From Candidatus Woesearchaeota archaeon (GTDB taxonomy: Archaea > Nanobdellota > Nanobdellia > Woesearchaeales > JACJVV01): a DNA stretch of 22,470 bases. Each line of letters starts with the position of its first letter. Within the stretch, counting starts at the first letter, position 1. Below the pieces are notes generated by a model. The model saw only the letters and a program-made list of their open reading frames with translations. It had not been told where the DNA came from and made no database searches. Of the stretch, positions 19,420-22,470 are shown piece after piece. The translations under genes were made by a program, and so were the position numbers. The stretch lies in assembly GCA_020637495.1 (NCBI GenBank), contig JACJVV010000005.1:1-22470 (forward strand), given 5' to 3'.

Positions 19420-19860
19420 TCAGTTGCATTCAACCAATTTCAACTTGAACTTCAGAACTTTTCCTGCCAAAGGATGATTAAGATCCAGTGTCAAGCTTTC
19501 AGCGTCAACTGCAACTACTCGAGCAGGCATCTGCTGTCCATCAGGCAATCCAACACCTAAAGTCATGCCTTCTTTTACTTGATCACGTTTGTCTTCAGGC
19601 AATTGTGTCTTAGGCAATTTCTGCACCAGATCACTTCTTGGCTGACCGTATGCATCATCAGGCTGCAATGTTATCTCTTTCTCCTGGCCTACTTCCATAC
19701 CGATGACTGCTTCATCAAATCCTTTTATCATCTGACCAGCACCAGCCTCAAATTCCAGAGGATGTGAATGATCACCATGTGTTGATGTATCAAAAACAGT
19801 CCCATCTTCCAATGTGCCTGTATAATCGACCTTTACCTTGTTTCCTTTTTCTACTGCCAT
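19420..19860 (-). CDS. FKBP-type peptidyl-prolyl isomerase, SlyD-like
   Basis: 146 residues. The FKBP core is split by an insert-in-flap domain, as in SlyD: GNKVKVDYTGTLEDGTVFDTS and FEAGAGQMIKGFDEAVIGM on either side of the early flap, then the IF insert (ITLQPDDAYGQPRSD to MPARVVAVDAESLTLD), and NHPLAGKVLKFKLKLVE closing the core. It speeds Pro isomerisation and acts as a chaperone in the cytosol. It lacks the His-rich nickel tail of E. coli SlyD, so a hydrogenase Ni-storage role is not supported, although that link is known for SlyD. GGAGGTAAT precedes the ATG. Confidence 0.92.
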   Translation of the reverse strand: MAVEKGNKVKVDYTGTLEDGTVFDTSTHGDHSHPLEFEAGAGQMIKGFDEAVIGMEVGQEKEITLQPDDAYGQPRSDLVQKLPKTQLPEDKRDQVKEGMTLGVGLPDGQQMPARVVAVDAESLTLDLNHPLAGKVLKFKLKLVECN

Positions 19861-19946
19861 GAATATTACCTCCGTGTATAGCGTAAATACGCCAAAATAA
19901 GCATATAGAACTCATTTCAACGAATATATGGCTCTAATAAGCCATC

Positions 19947-21368
19947 TTATTTAAGACTTACTGTTTTAGGTATTCTAGCGACATGATCGACTATGATTGG
20001 GTCGATGGTATCAAAACCAACAAAATATACAAAATAATCATCAGTAACCATACGGGTACCTTCATAGTGATCCATTATCCTCTCATAGAATCTTACATTT
20101 GGATTTGATTTATCTGAACGCCATATTAGCTTATTATTTTGCCTGACAAGATAATCCATGATGCTCTGTCCAACACCTATACCCTCATAGTCTGGATGAG
20201 TCCCAAATTTGTCGATGTACAAAGCATCCCCTAAGGGATAAGTTATCGCAAAACCTTTGAAGTCATCTTTTGAATTAGGATCCACTGCAGCATGCACAGT
20301 CGGCAACTTTGAACGTACTATACTGAAATATGCCTCAGAGACCTTCTTGCCTATCTGATTGAATGAATCATTCAGCAACCTGATAAATTTTTCATTCTGC
20401 ATGTAATCGATTCCAAAATCCATTATAGGATAAGGCTTCAGGATGATTGTACCATTTCCGTCAGATAACATCTCCTCAAGAAGACCTGATGATTCGATCC
20501 CTGCTTCAGAGAATTTTGGTTCTGTTAGATGATAGGCATGGCCAGGACCCATGTAATCAAGGGCCATGAGCCCTGTCTCAATATTGAGTTCCATACCAGA
20601 AGCTGTAGTCAAATTACCTTCATCCTCAAAAATCCCTTCTTGCCTTAACCTATTGAATTCATTCCTTGAGTAGATGGCTGAAATAGTATTTCCATCTTTA
20701 TCTTTGACAGCCTTATTTCCTACAGCGATCAATTTTTTTCCGCCAAGACCAAGATTTACTACTGCCGCAAAAATAGTTGCGTTCAGATTCAGAGGAGTGC
20801 CATTATTATACCCTATATGTGACATTACAGGCACTTCATCATCATCAAGACTCCGAAAGACTGATGATACATCAAGATAAGGTTTACCATGCAACATCTT
20901 AAAATCGCCAACACAACCAAGGTCCACCAGATTTCCATCAGAATCTGCTACTGGTTCATGAAAGTCAACTTCAAAGTTGTCCGGCATTATCGCTCTTGCA
21001 GGCACTGAATTATTCTGCAATGCTTGAACAAACATCTCTAGGTTTTCCATAGCAGCAGGATAAAGATTTTGCATCATCGATGGAGGCGTAACGCGTAAGC
21101 CTCCAACTTTCCTTTTCTCAAAACCAGGCAAGTCATCATAGAATGGACCACCGCCAATTATTATCGGAAGGACTATCCCTGTCTCATCATACAGATATCT
21201 CACCTCATCTACTGCTTGAGGAAGGTTTTCAGGCAGAAGCATCTTTCCGCTCTCTTTGAGGACACCTAGATGCTTGACTGTCTTGAATATGTTCTGCCAA
21301 TATTTAGATACCTTAAGATCTAGTTTCTCAATAGTTTCCTGTATCCTATCATAGCGATGCTGCATCAT
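19947..21368 (-). CDS. Amino-acid-kinase/GNAT fusion resembling N-acetylglutamate synthase/kinase
   Basis: 473 residues. Residues ~30-290 form an amino-acid-kinase fold of the acetylglutamate kinase type (IIIGGGPFYDDL glycine loop, and a SRNEF..LRQEG and TASGMELNI region later). Residues ~320-473 form a GNAT domain of the vertebrate/Xanthomonas NAGS type: ALYIDKFGTHPDYEGIGVGQ is the acetyl-CoA loop, and KLIWRSDKSNPNVRFYERI the NAGS-type substrate segment. It could make N-acetylglutamate from acetyl-CoA and glutamate; whether the kinase half is active is open, since the Gly-rich motif is IGGGP rather than HGGG. No other arginine gene is in the window. Two Met codons head the frame (21368, 21365). 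A TATA-like TTTAAATT lies about 25 bp upstream on the minus strand. Confidence 0.78.
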   Translation of the reverse strand: MMQHRYDRIQETIEKLDLKVSKYWQNIFKTVKHLGVLKESGKMLLPENLPQAVDEVRYLYDETGIVLPIIIGGGPFYDDLPGFEKRKVGGLRVTPPSMMQNLYPAAMENLEMFVQALQNNSVPARAIMPDNFEVDFHEPVADSDGNLVDLGCVGDFKMLHGKPYLDVSSVFRSLDDDEVPVMSHIGYNNGTPLNLNATIFAAVVNLGLGGKKLIAVGNKAVKDKDGNTISAIYSRNEFNRLRQEGIFEDEGNLTTASGMELNIETGLMALDYMGPGHAYHLTEPKFSEAGIESSGLLEEMLSDGNGTIILKPYPIMDFGIDYMQNEKFIRLLNDSFNQIGKKVSEAYFSIVRSKLPTVHAAVDPNSKDDFKGFAITYPLGDALYIDKFGTHPDYEGIGVGQSIMDYLVRQNNKLIWRSDKSNPNVRFYERIMDHYEGTRMVTDDYFVYFVGFDTIDPIIVDHVARIPKTVSLK

Positions 21369-21385
21369 AAGAAGTAGAATTCTTA

Positions 21386-21490
21386 CTTTAATTTAAAGAT
21401 TTCTAAAACTATACTTATTTTTGTCACTTTAAAGTAACTACATATCGAAACATTTATATACTACTTATTCTTGATACTACTCTAAAGTAC
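21386..21490. repeat. Three CTTTAAAG-type inverted repeats between divergent genes
   Basis: CTTTAA-T-TTAAAG (21386-21398), ACTTTAAAGT (21426-21435) and CTCTAAAGTACT (from 21479) occur within about 100 bp between the NAGS-like gene and the small-gene operon. They may be operators or overlap the TATA boxes on both strands; A/T-richness makes chance possible. Confidence 0.3.
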
Positions 21491-21521
21491 TAATAAATTG
21501 AAAATAAGGGTTTTGGGGAAG

Positions 21522-21761
21522 ATGGAATCAACTGAACAACGGAATATAAGCGTGAACGATCTGGATGTTACAACAAAGGAATCCATAGAGATAGAAGTGC
21601 CAGACATGAAACAGAGGATAGTTGTTACTATAACAAAAAGGCATTACTATGACCCTATGAAGAAGAAAGTGATAACAGACCAAGTTGTCCACAAGGCAAG
21701 ATATTCTTCAAAGAATAAGAAGAAGAGAAGCAATAGCGATGATAGAGGTGAACTGATTTGA
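21522..21761 (+). CDS. Unrecognised small basic protein, first gene of an overlapping trio
   Basis: 79 residues from ATG 21522, chosen because GGGGAAG precedes it and a TATA-like element (21490-21498) is at leaderless distance; an in-frame TTG at 21498 would add eight residues. The middle is beta-rich (IEIEVPDMKQRIVVTITKRH), the tail is Lys/Arg/Ser-rich. It has no Cys. No family recognised. TTGA overlap joins it to the next gene. Confidence 0.6.
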   Translation: MESTEQRNISVNDLDVTTKESIEIEVPDMKQRIVVTITKRHYYDPMKKKVITDQVVHKARYSSKNKKKRSNSDDRGELI

Positions 21762-21907
21762 TAGGCAATAATCTTGACCAAGAAGTCAAAGTTCAAGCAC
21801 CACCAAAAGAAGACGGGCTCACAGACTTGCTTGCTGGAACAAAAGAAAGGAAAACAAAAGATGACAAGTATGATCTTTACCTGAAAGAATTAGAGTACAG
21901 AAGATGA
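21758..21907 (+). CDS. 49-residue protein with TTG start, between two overlapping genes
   Basis: TTG 21758 overlaps the previous stop (TTGA) and the stop at 21905-21907 overlaps the next ATG (ATGA). GAGGTG lies eight bases before the TTG. The product (MIGNNLDQEVKVQAPPKED and on to ELEYRR) is charged and probably helical at its C-terminus. The double 4-nt overlap is the main evidence that this frame is translated. Function unknown. Confidence 0.55.
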   Translation: MIGNNLDQEVKVQAPPKEDGLTDLLAGTKERKTKDDKYDLYLKELEYRR

Positions 21908-22140
21908 ACACTAACGATTTCTATTCACATGCAGCAGATATTCTACGAGAATTTCAGAAACAATATGAACTAAGCATGAGAGTAGCAGGAATAGCAGGAG
22001 ATATTACACCTGAAAAAGTTCAAATGGTGTTCGGAAAGAATGCAACAATGACAGAGATAGAAAGAGATGGAACGATTGTTGGCAGAGTACAAGCACCTGG
22101 TATCGACATAGAATATTCTTTGAATAGAAGAAAAAAGTAA
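21904..22140 (+). CDS. Unrecognised 78-residue protein, third gene of the trio
   Basis: 78 residues, ATG overlapping the previous stop as ATGA. The first ~40 residues are helical (HAADILREFQKQYELSMRVAG), the rest a small beta unit (TEIERDGTIVGRVQAPGIDIEYSL) and a basic tail RRKK. No family recognised. Three small proteins coupled by 4-nt overlaps suggest a complex made in fixed ratio. It is convergent with malate dehydrogenase. Confidence 0.65.
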   Translation: MNTNDFYSHAADILREFQKQYELSMRVAGIAGDITPEKVQMVFGKNATMTEIERDGTIVGRVQAPGIDIEYSLNRRKK

Positions 22141-22143
22141 AAA

Positions 22144-22470
22144 TTACTTACTTAAGCTCAATTTCTTTGCAGCTTCTGCTGCTTCATCAAGCTTCTCCTT
22201 TATGTCATCAGGAAGGCTTACTTCAACTATTTCTCTTACACCATTGCTTCCAAGACGTATAGGCACTCCAAGGAAGATTCCATTGTAGCCATACTCACCT
22301 GACAGATAAGCTGCAGCGCAGACAATCTTGCCATCATCCTTGATTATGCTTTCGACCATTGTCTTGATTGCATCACCTGGACCATAGAATGCAGATCCTG
22401 TCTTGAGGAAACCTACAATCTCAGCTCCACCTTTTGCAGTCTCATCAACAATCTTCTCAATAAGATCATC
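22144..22470 (-). CDS. mdh: Malate dehydrogenase, C-terminal part (LDH/MDH family, truncated by the window)
   Basis: The frame is open to the window edge (base 22470), giving 108 residues of the C-terminus. GAEIVGFLKTGSAFYGPGDA, then KIVCAAAYLSGEYGYNGIFL and GVPIRLGSNGVREIVE are the conserved C-terminal segments of the LDH-like malate dehydrogenases. It interconverts malate and oxaloacetate with NAD(P)H. An internal Met at 22359 is not the start because the family motif GSAFYGPGD lies upstream of it. Lactate dehydrogenase is possible, but the C-terminal pattern is closer to archaeal/bacterial malate dehydrogenase. Confidence 0.87.
   Translation of the reverse strand, partial: DDLIEKIVDETAKGGAEIVGFLKTGSAFYGPGDAIKTMVESIIKDDGKIVCAAAYLSGEYGYNGIFLGVPIRLGSNGVREIVEVSLPDDIKEKLDEAAEAAKKLSLSK

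Noticed and set aside
19420..19860. SlyD-like FKBP as nickel chaperone of the hydrogenase
   Set aside because: The His/Cys-rich metal-binding tail of SlyD is missing and the gene is 6 kb from the hydrogenase operon.

Overview
The window looks like a piece of an archaeal chromosome, most likely a small-genome DPANN-type archaeon (Woesearchaeota/Pacearchaeota-like). The reasons are: a low-GC sequence with many TATA boxes 24-27 bp before an ATG, which suggests leaderless transcripts; an archaeal Ogg2 glycosylase; a four-subunit cytosolic [NiFe] sulfhydrogenase in the Pyrococcus gene order; and a secreted thrombospondin-type-3/Cys-Asp repeat protein of the kind common in these lineages. The taxonomic placement is inference; there is no rRNA or tRNA in the window.

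Layout. 1-1828: 3' part of a large Ca-binding repeat surface protein. 1832-3894: an A/T-richer accessory patch with an ORF6N/PLD-like protein divergent from a metzincin-like protease, then two tiny Cys-containing proteins. 3957-5813: a tight peroxide/iron operon of a PerR-like Fur regulator, 2-Cys peroxiredoxin, ferritin and Dps. 5824-6865: an HxlR regulator with a Cys-rich tail and a flavin reductase, on the minus strand. 7001-8015: hypA, hypC and an unrecognised third gene. 7994-8890: EamA transporter. 9017-9310: zinc-ribbon protein. 9403-13670: hydB-hydG-hydD-hydA plus a small membrane protein coupled to hydA by an ATGA overlap. 13709-15040: MATE transporter. 15049-15729 (minus): a small membrane protein and a divergent hydrogenase maturation protease. 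15853-16707: FTR1 iron permease. 16841-18692: DsbA-like protein, thioredoxin-like lipoprotein and Ogg2 in one operon. Then an HNH protein, a glycine-rich membrane peptide, an FKBP isomerase, an amino-acid-kinase/GNAT fusion resembling N-acetylglutamate synthase/kinase, three overlapping small unknown genes, and the end of malate dehydrogenase.

How it fits together. The hydrogenase subunits, two maturation factors (HypA, HypC) and the C-terminal processing protease lie within about 8.5 kb. HypB, HypD, HypE and HypF are not in the window. Oxygen/peroxide defence and iron handling (PerR-like, Prx, Ftn, Dps, FTR1, Ogg2, Dsb proteins) surround it, a coherent set for an anaerobe that meets oxygen and must protect and supply metal enzymes.

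The least expected signals are: degenerate copies of the ogg2 3' end, each ending in a stop and spaced exactly 56 nt apart; perfect palindromes in the hydB, dsbA-like and ORF6N promoters; a near-match to the SurR site before hydB; a PerR-like protein with no cysteine; leaderless micro-ORFs overlapping real starts; and several unrecognised small proteins physically coupled to hydrogenase genes. No gene-free stretch exceeds 300 bases. No CRISPR array, insertion sequence, tRNA or rRNA was seen.
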